Notes: generated from the letters alone by a model not told the origin. A stretch of 64,000 bases of DNA from Plasticicumulans acidivorans (GCF_003182095.1 NZ_QGTJ01000010.1:81864-145863), one strand, 5' to 3'. Counted from the stretch's first letter, positions 33,082-42,841 are shown. Translations and numbers: made by a program.

Positions 33082-33615
33082 ATGTCACTGGAAGCATTGA
33101 TCAGGCCCGAAACCAGCGCCGACATCGAGGCGATCGGCGAGCTGACGCGAGAGGCCTTTGCGACCCTCGCCATCAGCCAGCACACCGAGCCGTTCATCGT
33201 CGCCGCGCTGCGCGCCGCCGGTGCGCTGACGGTGTCGCTGGTCGCCGAGCTCGACGGGCGCCTCGTCGGCCATATCGCGTTTTCGCCGGTGAGCCTGGCG
33301 GATGGTTGCGCCGGCTGGTACGGCCTCGGGCCGCTGTCGGTGCGGCCGGCGTACCAGCGTCAGGGGATCGGCAGCGCCCTGGTCCGGCAGGGACTGGCGC
33401 AGCTGCAGGCGCTGGCGGGCAAAGGCTGTTGCCTGGTCGGGCATCCGCACTATTACCGGCGTCTGGGCTTTGTGAATCCGCCGGGGCTGACGCTCCCCGG
33501 CGTGCCGCCGGAGGTGTTCATGGCGCTGTCATTCGATGGCCACTGGCCGCAGGGTACGGTCGCTTTCCATGAAGGTTTTCTGGCGACCGGCCCGCAGGCG
33601 GCTCCACGGGGCTGA
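33082..33615 (+). CDS. GNAT-family N-acetyltransferase
   Basis: A 177-residue acetyltransferase. The acetyl-CoA loop is LGPLSVRPAYQRQGIGSALV, and the C-terminus (GCCLVGHPHYYRRLGFVNPP) resembles the YhbS-type subgroup. The substrate is unknown. The 206 nt between this gene and the divergent HAD gene contain no motif I can name. Confidence 0.88.
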   Translation: MSLEALIRPETSADIEAIGELTREAFATLAISQHTEPFIVAALRAAGALTVSLVAELDGRLVGHIAFSPVSLADGCAGWYGLGPLSVRPAYQRQGIGSALVRQGLAQLQALAGKGCCLVGHPHYYRRLGFVNPPGLTLPGVPPEVFMALSFDGHWPQGTVAFHEGFLATGPQAAPRG

Positions 33616-33648
33616 AGGCAGACGGCAGGTTCGGGGTGGGGGCAGGTG

Positions 33649-33998
33649 ATGCAGCGGGCACAGCAGTCCGATGCGCAGATCATGGCCGTCGTCGATCCGA
33701 TCATGGACAACCTGATGGCTGCCTCGACGGCGATCGATTACGAGCGCCATGCCCGCGACTTCACCGAGCGCGCCCGGAGCGGGCTTTCGCACAAGGCGCT
33801 GCAATCGATCTGCGAGCACTATCGGAGCCGCCGGGGTTTTTCGCCCGCCGCGAGCGGGTCGCCATCTTCAGGCGTCCGGACTCGATCGCGGTGGTCTGGC
33901 GGCAGTGGTTTACCCGCGCGCCCGGCGAGTTCGTCGCGGAACGGGGGCCGGTCGAGCAGGACGGCTGCTACCGGGTCGATCACGTGATGGTTTTTTAG
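33649..33998 (+). pseudogene. Small conserved-looking gene broken by a one-base frameshift at a T5 run
   Basis: Two overlapping frames make one protein only if joined. The first runs from ATG 33649 through QIMAVVDPIMDNLMAAST, RHARDFTERARSG and ICEHYRSRRGF. The second continues FFARRERVAIFRRPDSIAVVWRQ to DHVMVF at 33998. The break is at GGGGTTTTT (33833-33841); one extra T would restore a single frame with no lost residue. It is either a real deletion or a homopolymer sequencing error. The protein looks like a small NTF2-like or uncharacterised gammaproteobacterial family; I cannot name it. Confidence 0.7.
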
Positions 33999-34051
33999 AC
34001 AGCCGCCGCCGAGCGGCCTGAGGCCGGCACTACGCCAGCGGAGGAGCGCAG

Positions 34052-34630
34052 ATGGGTAAAGGTCGACTGGAAGCGTTCAGCGATGGCGTGCTCGCCATCA
34101 TCATCACCATCATGGTCCTCGAACTGAAGGTGCCGCACGGTGAGGACCTGGCGGCCCTGAAGCCGCTGATTCCGGTGTTCCTCAGCTATGTGCTCAGCTT
34201 CATCTACATCGGCATCTACTGGAACAACCATCACCACATGCTGCACGCCACGCCGTCGGTGAACGGCGCCATCCTGTGGGCGAATCTGCATCTGCTGTTC
34301 TGGCTGTCGCTGGTGCCGGCGGCGACCGACTGGATGGGCGAAAACCATTTCGCCCCGGCGCCCACCGCGCTGTACGGCGTGCCCCTGCTGATGGCGGCGT
34401 TTGCCTACTGGCTGCTGCAGCGCACGATCGTGGCCAGGCACGGGCGCGATTCCCTGCTGGCGACGGCGCTCGGCGGCGATCTCAAGGGCAAGCTGTCGCC
34501 CATTCTGTACCTGGTGGCGATTCCCGCGGCATTCGTGCGGCCGTGGATCGCCGGCGCACTCTACGTGCTGGTGGCGCTGATCTGGCTGATCCCGGATCGG
34601 CGCATCGAAAAAGCGCTCGCGAGCACCTGA
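34052..34630 (+). CDS. TMEM175/DUF1211-family membrane protein (putative K+ channel)
   Basis: A 192-residue six-helix protein. The N-terminal RLEAFSDGVLAIIITIMVLE is the family's RxxxFSDG signature in the first helix, and YWNNHHHMLHATPSVNGAIL and LHLLFWLSLVPAATDWMGEN match the bacterial TMEM175 pattern, which forms potassium-selective channels. Channel activity here is inferred from family. A GGAGG site lies just in front of the ATG. The genes on both sides are broken. Confidence 0.88.
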   Translation: MGKGRLEAFSDGVLAIIITIMVLELKVPHGEDLAALKPLIPVFLSYVLSFIYIGIYWNNHHHMLHATPSVNGAILWANLHLLFWLSLVPAATDWMGENHFAPAPTALYGVPLLMAAFAYWLLQRTIVARHGRDSLLATALGGDLKGKLSPILYLVAIPAAFVRPWIAGALYVLVALIWLIPDRRIEKALAST

Positions 34631-34735
34631 GCCGCGACACAGGCGCGTCGCTCACCCGGCGGACGCCTGACCGGCTCCGCACTCGAATCACCCGCTTTGC
34701 AGCGGGTTCCCTCTGTTGCTGTGGGGGGGCGTCCC

Positions 34736-35134
34736 ATGTCATCGACCGACCTGCAGGCCGCCGACTAGCAGTCGCATATTGAAACCCTGCAGACGCAGAG
34801 TCGTCTCGCCTGGCTCGCGAAAGACATTCCCGGCCTGCGCCAGCTGTGGTCCGCCGAGCTGCTGGTGAACACGCCGAACGGCCGGGTGCTGCGGCGGGAG
34901 GACGTGCTCGAACGGCTCGCCAGGGGTGTCATCGCGCATGTCAGCGATGACGAGCGTCTTGAAGCGCTGCAGCGGCAGCGGCAGGGCGACATCGTCGTCG
35001 TCATGGGGTGCGACGTCGTCGTCAACCCGCAGTCGCCGCAGCCGGTGGCGCGGCGCTTTACGAACGTCTGGCAGTTGGGCGGCGCATCCTGGCAACTGAT
35101 CGCCAGACATGCCAACGCGATCGGCCGCAGCTAG
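34736..35134 (+). pseudogene. NTF2-like (DUF4440/SnoaL type) gene with an in-frame amber codon
   Basis: From ATG 34736 the frame reads MSSTDLQAAD, then TAG at 34766-34768, then QSHIETLQTQSRLAWLAKD and on through VEDVLERLARG-like and VARRFTNVWQLGGASWQLIARH to a stop at 35134. The region after the TAG is needed for the NTF2-like fold (the first helix and the cone), so the gene is probably inactivated by a C-to-T change in a CAG codon. A restart at GTG 34862 would lose the first helices. Amber suppression cannot be ruled out. Confidence 0.65.
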
Positions 35135-35170
35135 CGCGCGACGCTTGCGGCCTGCCGGCCGGCGCACGCC

Positions 35171-36442
35171 CTACGCGGCGTCGAGGATCGCCGCCAGCCC
35201 CATGCCGCCGGCGGTGCAGATCGAGACCAGCGCCCGTCCGCCCCGCTGCGCGAGCTGGCGCGCGGCCGCGCCGAGCACGCGGGCACCGGTGGCGGCGAAG
35301 GGGTGGCCGAGCGCCAGGCTCGACCCCCAGGGATTGAGCCGCCCGCTGTCGATGGTGCCGAGCGGCGCCGGCAGGCCGAGGCGCTCGCGACAATAGTCGG
35401 CGGATTCCCAGGCGCGCAGCGTGCACAGCACCTGCGCGGCAAAGGCCTCGTGGATCTCGTAAAGCGTGAAGTCCTGCAGCGCCAGGCGGTTGCGGCTCAA
35501 CAGTTCAGCGACGGCGAGCGTCGGTGCCATCAGCAGCCCCTCGTCGGCGACGAAGTCGACGGCCGCGCAGCGGAAGTTGCGCAGATAGGCCAGCACCGGC
35601 AGGTCGTGCGCCTGCGCCCAGTCCTCGCTGGCGAGCAGCACGGCGGCGGCACCGTCGCTCAGCGCCGTGGAATTGCCGGCGGTGAGCGTGCCGTCGGCGG
35701 CGAAGGCGGGCTTGAGCCGGGCGAGACTGTCGAGGTCGCTGTCGGCGCGCAGCAGGTTGTCGCGCAGCACGCCGGCGCAGGGCAGCAGATCGTCGTAGTG
35801 ACCGGCGGCGTAAGCCGCGGCGGCCTTGCGCTGACTGCCGAGGGCGTAGGCATCCTGCTCGGCGCGAGGGATCTGCCACTGCCGCGCCATGCGTTCGCAG
35901 TGCTGGCCCATGCTCAGGCCGGTGCGCGGTTCGGCCGCGCTGGGTGGCTGCGGCAGCAGCTCACGCAGGGAGAAGCCTTTGAGCGCTGCCAGCCGGGCTT
36001 TGAGACTGCGTGCGCGGTTGAGCTGCAGCAGGCGCCGGGCAAAGCGCTGGCGGAACACGATCGGCAGGTCGGAGGCGCTGTCGCAGCCGGCGGCGATGCC
36101 GCAGTCGATCGCACCGCAGGCGATCTTCGCGGCGAGCTGGAATGCCGCCTGCAGGCTGGTGCCGCAGGCCTGCTGCAGCGTGTAGGCCGGGGTGTGCGCA
36201 TCGAGCGCGGTCGACAGCAGCGCCTCGCGGGCCAGGTTCCAGTCCCGGCTGTGGCTGCTGACGGCGCCGGCGCCGACTTCATCGAGGCGCACGCCGGCGA
36301 GGCCGCAGCGCTCGACCAGGCCGCTCAGTGTGGTGGCCAGCAGGTCGAGGTTGCTCAGCTCGGCGTAGACGCCGCCGGCACGCGCGAAAGGGATGCGGGC
36401 GGCGCCGACGATGGCGACCGGGCGGGGGAAGGCGGTGGGCAT
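35171..36442 (-). CDS. fadI: Acetyl-CoA acyltransferase (thiolase), FadI-like
   Basis: A 423-residue thiolase carrying out the last step of fatty acid beta-oxidation. The nucleophilic Cys lies in TLQQACGTSLQAAFQLAAK, the catalytic His in EIHEAFAAQVL and the Gly-rich NPWGSSLALGHPFAATGARV, and the second Cys in SICTAGGMGLA. It is 12 nt downstream of the multifunctional subunit, so they form an operon. FadI is chosen over FadA because of the pairing order and length, but a more specialised thiolase is possible. Confidence 0.85.
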   Translation of the reverse strand: MPTAFPRPVAIVGAARIPFARAGGVYAELSNLDLLATTLSGLVERCGLAGVRLDEVGAGAVSSHSRDWNLAREALLSTALDAHTPAYTLQQACGTSLQAAFQLAAKIACGAIDCGIAAGCDSASDLPIVFRQRFARRLLQLNRARSLKARLAALKGFSLRELLPQPPSAAEPRTGLSMGQHCERMARQWQIPRAEQDAYALGSQRKAAAAYAAGHYDDLLPCAGVLRDNLLRADSDLDSLARLKPAFAADGTLTAGNSTALSDGAAAVLLASEDWAQAHDLPVLAYLRNFRCAAVDFVADEGLLMAPTLAVAELLSRNRLALQDFTLYEIHEAFAAQVLCTLRAWESADYCRERLGLPAPLGTIDSGRLNPWGSSLALGHPFAATGARVLGAAARQLAQRGGRALVSICTAGGMGLAAILDAA

Positions 36443-36454
36443 CGCGGGGCTCCG

Positions 36455-38386
36455 TCAGGCCAGGCCGAGGTGGTGCAGCGGGCCGCCGCGGTGCGGCGCA
36501 AAGCCGGTGCCGAAAATCACGCCGGCATCGAGCAGATCGGCATCGGCGACGACGCCGTCGGCCAGCGCGGCGCGGCACTCGGCGAGCAGCGGCGCCAGCA
36601 GTTCGGCACCGAGGGCGGCGAGGTCGACACCGGCCTGCGGCGCCTCCCGTTGCGGCCGATCGTGACGCCAGACATAGAAACCGCGTCCGCTCTTGCGGCC
36701 GAGCCGGCCGGCGGCGAGCAGCACATCGAGCTGCGCCTTGGCCGCCGCACTGCCGCCGAGGCTGTCGGCGACGCGGCGACAGACGTCGAGGCCGACACGG
36801 TCGGCGAGTTCGATCGGTCCGAGCGGCATGCCGAAGGCGCATGCCGCTGCGTCGAGCGTGCCCTTGCTGCTGCCGGCATCGAGCCGCTGCAGGGCTGCGA
36901 GCAGGTAGGGGGCCAGCACGCGGTTGACCAGAAAGCCCGGCGTGCCGGCGCAGGGCAGCGGCAATTTGCCGATGGCGCCGACGAAGGCGCAGCCCTGGTG
37001 CCGCGTGCTGACTGCACTGCCGGCGTCGTGCACCACCTCGACCAGCGGCATCTGGGCCACCGGATTGAAGAAGTGCAGACCGATCAGCCGCTGCGGCTGC
37101 CGCAGTCCGGCGGCGAGCGCGGTCAGCGGCAGCGCCGAGGTGTTGGTGGCGAGCAGCGCATGCGCGGCGAGGCGCGGTTCGAGCGCGGCAAACAGCGCCT
37201 GCTTGGCGGCGAGATCCTCGACGATGGCCTCGATGACGACATCGGCACGCGCCACGCCATCGCCCGCCGGGTCGCCGATCAGCCGGGCGCGGGCGGCGAG
37301 GCGCGCCGCCGGGGATTTCAGCCGCCGCGCGAACAGCGCCGTGGCGCGCGCCAGTGCGGCGTCGATGCGCGGTGCCGCGCTGTCCTGCAAGGTCACCTCC
37401 AGCCCTTTGAGCGCGCACCAGGCGGCGATGTCGCCGCCCATGACGCCGGCGCCGACCACATGCACGCGGCGCACCGTGCAGTCTTCGGCGTGGCCCAGGC
37501 TTTTCAGCCGCTCCATCAGGTGGAACACCCGGCGCAGGTTGACCGCGGTCGGCCCGACCAGCAGCTCGCCGACGCTGAGCGCCTCGGCTTCGAGCATCTC
37601 GGCGCGGTTGCCGCCGTGGCGGCGCCAGTGTTCGATCAGCCGATACGGCGCCGGGTAGTGCTCGCGCCGTACTTTGGTGGCGAGCTGGCGGGTGAACAGC
37701 GGCGCCAGCAACACGCGCGCGGCGGCCGTGTTGCTGAGCCGGGTGAGCAGGCCGGGTGTGCGGCTGTGCTTGCCGGCGAGCAGGGCGCGGCGCGCGGCCC
37801 AGTCGAGCGAGGCGTGCCGGCTGACGACTTCATCGATCAGGCCGATGGCCCTAGCGGCGGTCGGGCGCAGTTGGCGGGCGCTCAGCATCAGTTCCAGCGC
37901 CCGCGGGCCGCCGAGGCGCTGCGTCGCCCGCCAGCTGCCGCCGAAGCCGGGGAAGATGCCGAGACGGCTCTCGGGGAAGCCGAGGCGGGTGTCGTCGCGC
38001 TCCAGCGCGATGCGCCAGCGGCAGGCCAGCGCGAGTTCCAGGCCGCCGCCGAGGCAGAAGCCGTGGATCGCGGCGACGCTCGGGCAGGGCAGCGCTTCGA
38101 GGCGGTCGAACAGTGCATGCACCTGGCGGATGCGCGCGGCGACGGCGGTGGCTTCGTGCAGTGTGTCGAACTCGCTGACGTCGGCGCCGGCGATAAAGCC
38201 ATCAGCCTTGCCGGAGCGGATCACCAGCCCGCGCGGCGGTGTGGCTTCGAGCCTGTCGAGCAGCTGGCCGAATTCTTCGAGCACGGTGCTCGACAACGTG
38301 TTGCTGCGGCGGTCGGCGCGGTCGAGTGTGGCCCAGCAGAGGCCGTCGGCGTCGAATTGCAGCTGCCAGTGCAGGAGCTTTCCCAT
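36455..38386 (-). CDS. fadJ: Multifunctional enoyl-CoA hydratase/3-hydroxyacyl-CoA dehydrogenase, FadJ-like
   Basis: A 643-residue protein. The N-terminal crotonase domain has the oxyanion-hole blocks FIAGADVSEFDTL and IHGFCLGGGLELALAC and the Glu-bearing GFPESRLGIFPGFGGSWRA. The central NAD loop is VHVVGAGVMGGDIAAW, with the catalytic His in HFFNPVAQMPLVEV and VNRVLAPYLLAAL; the C-terminal half holds two 3HCDH repeats. It is shorter than E. coli FadJ (714). I chose ATG 38386, preceded by GAGGA. It is transcribed with the thiolase. Confidence 0.87.
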   Translation of the reverse strand: MGKLLHWQLQFDADGLCWATLDRADRRSNTLSSTVLEEFGQLLDRLEATPPRGLVIRSGKADGFIAGADVSEFDTLHEATAVAARIRQVHALFDRLEALPCPSVAAIHGFCLGGGLELALACRWRIALERDDTRLGFPESRLGIFPGFGGSWRATQRLGGPRALELMLSARQLRPTAARAIGLIDEVVSRHASLDWAARRALLAGKHSRTPGLLTRLSNTAAARVLLAPLFTRQLATKVRREHYPAPYRLIEHWRRHGGNRAEMLEAEALSVGELLVGPTAVNLRRVFHLMERLKSLGHAEDCTVRRVHVVGAGVMGGDIAAWCALKGLEVTLQDSAAPRIDAALARATALFARRLKSPAARLAARARLIGDPAGDGVARADVVIEAIVEDLAAKQALFAALEPRLAAHALLATNTSALPLTALAAGLRQPQRLIGLHFFNPVAQMPLVEVVHDAGSAVSTRHQGCAFVGAIGKLPLPCAGTPGFLVNRVLAPYLLAALQRLDAGSSKGTLDAAACAFGMPLGPIELADRVGLDVCRRVADSLGGSAAAKAQLDVLLAAGRLGRKSGRGFYVWRHDRPQREAPQAGVDLAALGAELLAPLLAECRAALADGVVADADLLDAGVIFGTGFAPHRGGPLHHLGLA

Positions 38387-38579
38387 CGGCAATCCTCGGT
38401 TGGCGGCCGCCTGTTGCTGCACTTGAACGCATCACCGCGGCGTCGCTCGCGCTGCCATCGGCGGACTCGAAAAGCGTGGCAAGTCATCAGGACAGCCGCG
38501 CGTGATCCATGCACGGTTGTTTGCAGATGAATCATCCGTAAAGAGAAGTCAATTCCGCCATCGGGTTCTAGTGTTTCGT

Positions 38580-40883
38580 ATGGCGAATGATCATATTGAC
38601 GATCCGCAGACGGCTCGTCGTTATTTCTTGAACTGTTTGGCGTCGGTGCGCATGTCGGATTCCCTGGTTTCTTCGGTTTCTTCCGCCTTCGAGGCCTTGC
38701 GCGAGCTCGAATCGATCTTCGAGCTGACGGTGGTCGGTATCGCCCATGTGCGCAATCGTCGTATCACCCGCTGCAATCGGCACATGGAGGAAATGTTCGG
38801 GTACGGGCCGGGTGAGCTGGTCGGCTGCTCGACGCGGGTCTGGTACCGCAACGATGAAGAGTTTTCCGGCCTCGGCAGTTCGGCCTACCCGGACCTGGCG
38901 GCCGGGCGCGTGCACAATCGCGAGCAGTGGTTCCGGCGGCGCGATGGCAGCGAATTCTGGGGCCGCATCGCCGGGCGTTCACCGGACCCGACGGCGCCGT
39001 TCGACTGCGTGCTGCTGATCGAGGACAACACCGAGCGCAAGCGCAACGAGGAGCGCCTGCAGGCGGCGCTGTTCGAGCAGCAGCTGATTTTCGACAACGC
39101 CGCGGTCGGCATTCTCTTCGTGCGCGATCACGTCGTGCAGCGCTGCAATCCGCGTCTGGAAGAACTGCTCGGCTATGCACCGGGGGAGCTGGTCGGTGCA
39201 CCTTCATCCCAGCTCTATGCCGATGTCAGCGATGTTCAGTGCCATGGTGAACGTGCCTATGCCGTCATGCGCAATGGCGAGCTCTACCGCGGCGAGGTCG
39301 AAGTCCGTTGCCGCGACGGCGGTTCAGTGTGGGTGCAGACCACCGGTCGGCTGATCGGCCGCCGTGAGGACGCCAGCTTCGACGTCATCTGGATCGTCGA
39401 GGACGTCAGCGAGCGCCACGCCGCCGAGCTGGAGCTGGCGCGCTATCAGACCAGCCTGGAAGAGCGTGTCGCGCAGCGTACCGAGGAGCTCGCCGCCGCC
39501 AACACCCGCCTGCAGGAGGAGGTCGCCGAGCGTCGCCAGGCGGAGGCGCGCATCTGGCATCTGGCCAATCACGACGAGCTCACCGGCCTGCCCAACCGCA
39601 GCCTGTTCCAGGTGCACTTGCAGCAGGTACTGGCGAGTGCCGCACGCCGTCACGAGCGCGCCGCGCTGCTGTTTATCGATCTGGATCGCTTCAAAGGCAT
39701 CAATGATTCGCTCGGCCACCATGTTGGTGACCAGCTGCTGCAGACGCTGGCGCGTCGGCTGCAGGAGGCGCTGCGCGATGCCGACATCATCGCCCGCCTC
39801 GGCGGCGATGAGTTCGTCGTCGTGGTCGGCGGTCTGCGCTCGCGCGGCCATGCGCTGACGGTCGCCGAAAAGATCCGCATGACGCTGCTCGCGCCGGTGC
39901 AGTTCGAACACCTGTGCCTGCACATCTCGGCATCGGTTGGCATCAGCCTGTACCCGGACGACGGTGGCGATCCGGCGATGCTGATGCGTCATGCCGATAT
40001 CGCCATGTACCACGCCAAGGCCGACGGCCGGAATGCGGTGTGCGCATACACAGCGGGCATGAGCCAGCTCGCCAGCCGCTCCTTCCGCATCGAGTCGCGC
40101 CTGCAGCGCGCACTGCAGGAGGGCGCACTGCGGCTGGTGTATCAGCCACAGGTCGACGTTTCCAACGAGCGCATCGTCGGCGCCGAAGCGCTGCTGCGCT
40201 GGACCGATGACGGGCAGGCGGTGCCGCCGGCGGAATTCATCCCGGTCGCCGAGGAAACCGACCTGATCCTGCAGATCGGTGAGTGGGTGCTGCGCGAAGC
40301 CTGCCGGCAGGCGGCGGGCTGGCAGTGCAGCGGGCATGCGCCGCTCAGTGTTGCCGTGAACCTCTCGGCGCGCCAGTTCCGCGATCCGAATCTGGTCGAA
40401 CTGATCGGCAGCATCCTGCGTGAAAGTGGCCTGCCACCCGAGTGCCTGGAGCTGGAAATCACCGAATCGACGCTGATGTCGCGGCTCGACGATACCTGCC
40501 AGCGCCTGCAGGCGCTGTCGGCGATGGGGGTGCGCATGGCCGTCGACGACTTCGGCACCGGCTATTCGAGCCTCAGTTACCTCAAGCGTTTTCCGGTCAG
40601 CCGCCTGAAGGTCGATCAGTCCTTCATGCGCGATCTGTGTACCGATGCCGAGGATGCGGCGATCGTCGATGCCGTGGTGGCGCTGGCCCGTGCCCTCGGC
40701 CTCGATGCGCTGGCCGAAGGCGTCGAAACCGCCGAGCAGCTCGAAGCGCTGCGTGATACCGGCTGCCGTTACTGCCAGGGGTATTACTTCTCCCGACCGC
40801 TGCCGGCCGAAGCCTTTGCCCGGCTGGTCGCCGTCGACGATGGCGAGCGCGTGGCGGTGCTGCGCAAAGGGCTGGCCGCCTGA
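38580..40883 (+). CDS. PAS-PAS-GGDEF-EAL c-di-GMP turnover protein
   Basis: A roughly 767-residue cytoplasmic protein with no clear membrane helix. Two PAS/PAC domains (about residues 45-160 and 165-285) are followed by a coiled coil, a GGDEF domain (RLGGDEF with the RxxD I-site RDAD five residues upstream) and an EAL domain. EAL catalytic blocks are intact: GAEALLRW, ELEITESTLM, VDDFGTGYSSLSYL, LKVDQSFMRD and ALAEGVET. It may make and break c-di-GMP, with EAL output dominating in many such hybrids. The start is uncertain; ATG 38652 and GTG 38502 are alternatives. Confidence 0.9.
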   Translation: MANDHIDDPQTARRYFLNCLASVRMSDSLVSSVSSAFEALRELESIFELTVVGIAHVRNRRITRCNRHMEEMFGYGPGELVGCSTRVWYRNDEEFSGLGSSAYPDLAAGRVHNREQWFRRRDGSEFWGRIAGRSPDPTAPFDCVLLIEDNTERKRNEERLQAALFEQQLIFDNAAVGILFVRDHVVQRCNPRLEELLGYAPGELVGAPSSQLYADVSDVQCHGERAYAVMRNGELYRGEVEVRCRDGGSVWVQTTGRLIGRREDASFDVIWIVEDVSERHAAELELARYQTSLEERVAQRTEELAAANTRLQEEVAERRQAEARIWHLANHDELTGLPNRSLFQVHLQQVLASAARRHERAALLFIDLDRFKGINDSLGHHVGDQLLQTLARRLQEALRDADIIARLGGDEFVVVVGGLRSRGHALTVAEKIRMTLLAPVQFEHLCLHISASVGISLYPDDGGDPAMLMRHADIAMYHAKADGRNAVCAYTAGMSQLASRSFRIESRLQRALQEGALRLVYQPQVDVSNERIVGAEALLRWTDDGQAVPPAEFIPVAEETDLILQIGEWVLREACRQAAGWQCSGHAPLSVAVNLSARQFRDPNLVELIGSILRESGLPPECLELEITESTLMSRLDDTCQRLQALSAMGVRMAVDDFGTGYSSLSYLKRFPVSRLKVDQSFMRDLCTDAEDAAIVDAVVALARALGLDALAEGVETAEQLEALRDTGCRYCQGYYFSRPLPAEAFARLVAVDDGERVAVLRKGLAA

Positions 40884-40924
40884 AACCGGCGGCCGTCGGT
40901 CCCGCCGTCTTTTCAGCGCCCGTC

Positions 40925-41410
40925 TCAGCCGCCGTCCGCGACCGGTACGGCGAGCGTTTCCTTGACTTCCTCCATCACCACGAAGCTGCGTGAATCGCGC
41001 ACGCCGGGCAGCGTGCGCAGGATCAGTCCGAGCAGCTCGCGGTATTCGGCCATGTCGCCGATGCGCACCTTCAGCAGATAGTCGAAGTTGCCGGACACCA
41101 GGTGGCATTCCTGGATCTGGCCGAATTCGCAGACGGCGGCGCGGAAGCGCTCGAAAATGTCGGGCGAGGTGTAGTCGAGGCTGATCTCGACGAACACCAG
41201 CAGGCCGGCGCCGATCGCCTGCGGGTCGAGGATCGCCGTATAGCCGCGGATTACGCCGTCCTTTTCCAGCCGCCGCACCCGCTCCAGGCACGGCGAAGGT
41301 GACAGGCCGACGGCAGCGGCGAGTTCGACGAAGGGCATGCGTCCGTTGTGCTGCAACTGTTGCAGGATGCGGCGATCGAGGCGGTCGAGTTTGCGGGCAG
41401 TGCGATTCAT
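40925..41410 (-). CDS. dadR: Lrp/AsnC-family regulator, DadR type
   Basis: A 161-residue regulator with an N-terminal helix-turn-helix (LDRLDRRILQQLQHNGRMPF; LAAAVGLSPSPCLERVRRLE) and a C-terminal RAM/AsnC ligand domain (GAGLLVFVEISLD; ECHLVSGNFDYLLKVRIGDM). It is divergent from dadA with 171 nt between. In Pseudomonas the Lrp-type DadR activates dadA-dadX when alanine is present; that role is inferred here from position. Confidence 0.88.
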   Translation of the reverse strand: MNRTARKLDRLDRRILQQLQHNGRMPFVELAAAVGLSPSPCLERVRRLEKDGVIRGYTAILDPQAIGAGLLVFVEISLDYTSPDIFERFRAAVCEFGQIQECHLVSGNFDYLLKVRIGDMAEYRELLGLILRTLPGVRDSRSFVVMEEVKETLAVPVADGG

Positions 41411-41466
41411 CGGCGGCGGAAAATCCTGCGGTGCAGGCCGGGGTAGGCTGTCAGCTTTGGTGGTTT

Positions 41467-41493
41467 TTGCTGTATCCAGGTGATTTTCAGCAA
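41467..41493. promoter_or_regulatory. Dyad in the dadR-dadA intergenic region, possible Lrp-type site
   Basis: TTGCTG (41467-41472) and CAGCAA (41488-41493) form an inverted repeat separated by 15 nt with an AT-rich core (GATTTT), consistent with the loose Lrp consensus. It lies 89 nt before dadA and 57 nt before dadR, a usual place for shared control. Confidence 0.4.
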
Positions 41494-41581
41494 GAACCGC
41501 TGGTTACGCCACCATAGAATGAATCATCTTTCTGTCAAATGCGGGGGTTCCCGCAATCCGGATGAATCGAGGGGGCGGGTC

Positions 41582-42841
41582 ATGAAGGTCATCGTTCTGG
41601 GCAGTGGCATCGTCGGTACCACCTCGGCCTGGTATCTGGCACAGGCCGGACACGAGGTCGTCGTCGTCGACCGCGAGACGGACGCAGCGCTGGAAACCAG
41701 CTACGCCAACGCCGGCCAGATCTCCCCCGGTTACTCGGCGCCGTGGGCCGCGCCCGGTGTGCCGCTGAAGGCCGTCAAGTGGATGTTCATGGAGCATGCA
41801 CCGCTGGCGATCCGTGCCGGCAAGATGGACGCCGACATGCTACGCTGGATGTGGCAGATGCTGCTCAACTGCAGCGAGGCGCGCTATGCCGTGAACAAGG
41901 AACGGATGATGCGCCTGGCCGAGTACAGCCGTGATCAGTTCATCGCGCTGCGCGCCGCCACCGGCATCCGCTACGACGACCGCCAGCAGGGCACGCTGCA
42001 GATCTTCCGCACGCAGAAGCAGTTCGACGCGGCCGGCAAGGACATCGCCGTGCTCGCCAAGCTCGGCGTGGCGCACGAGGTGCTCGACCGCAAGGGCTGC
42101 GTGCTCGCCGAGCCGGCGCTCGGTCTGGTCTGTGACAAGTTCGTCGGCGGCCTGCGCCTGCCCGGTGACGAAACCGGCGACTGCCGCCAGTTCACGCAGA
42201 AGCTCGCGCGCCTGGCGCAGGCCGCGGGCGTTGAATTCCGCTTCGGGACGCCGATCCTTGGCATCCAGCGCAGTGGCGATCGCATCACCGGCATCGATAC
42301 GCCGCAGGGCGTGATCAGCGGCGATGCCTACGTCTGTTCGCTCGGCAGCTATTCGACGGCCTTCCTGCGCCAGCTCGACATCGAGATCCCGGTGTATCCG
42401 ATCAAGGGCTACTCGCTGACCATTCCGATGCTCGATCCGGCAATGTCGCCGCGCTCGACGATCATGGACGAGCAGCACAAGGTGGCGATCACCTGGATGG
42501 GCGAGCGCATCCGCGCCGCTGGCACCGCCGAGCTGACCGGCTTCGATACCCGGCTGCGCGACGAGCGCCGCGCCACGCTGGAATTCGTCGTCAACGATCT
42601 GTTCCCCAAGGGCGGTGACCTGCCGCGCGCCGAGTTCTGGAGCGGGCTGCGGCCGAACACGCCGGACGGCACGCCGATCATCGGCCGCTCGAAGTACCAG
42701 AACCTGTGGCTCAACACCGGTCATGGCACGCTCGGCTGGACCATGTCCTGCGGTTCCGGTCGCGTGCTCGCCGATCTGCTGAGCGGGCGTGCCGCCGAGA
42801 TCGATACCGCCGGCCTCGGCCTGGAGCGCTACGCCGCCTGA
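41582..42841 (+). CDS. dadA: D-amino acid dehydrogenase small subunit
   Basis: A 419-residue FAD-dependent enzyme that oxidises D-alanine to pyruvate and ammonia. The FAD loop [20 protein letters not shown], the [20 protein letters not shown] block, [13 protein letters not shown] and the C-terminal [20 protein letters not shown] are diagnostic. I chose ATG 41582, since the frame upstream (to 41480) covers the regulatory dyad. The racemase gene follows. Confidence 0.95.
   Translation: MKVIVLGSGIVGTTSAWYLAQAGHEVVVVDRETDAALETSYANAGQISPGYSAPWAAPGVPLKAVKWMFMEHAPLAIRAGKMDADMLRWMWQMLLNCSEARYAVNKERMMRLAEYSRDQFIALRAATGIRYDDRQQGTLQIFRTQKQFDAAGKDIAVLAKLGVAHEVLDRKGCVLAEPALGLVCDKFVGGLRLPGDETGDCRQFTQKLARLAQAAGVEFRFGTPILGIQRSGDRITGIDTPQGVISGDAYVCSLGSYSTAFLRQLDIEIPVYPIKGYSLTIPMLDPAMSPRSTIMDEQHKVAITWMGERIRAAGTAELTGFDTRLRDERRATLEFVVNDLFPKGGDLPRAEFWSGLRPNTPDGTPIIGRSKYQNLWLNTGHGTLGWTMSCGSGRVLADLLSGRAAEIDTAGLGLERYAA

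Noticed and set aside
35303..38530. A 1075-codon open frame on the plus strand opposite the thiolase and FadJ-like genes
   Set aside because: It is an antisense shadow of two clear beta-oxidation genes; such long frames arise from high third-position G+C. Its translation is low-complexity and Ala/Arg/Gln rich with no domain.
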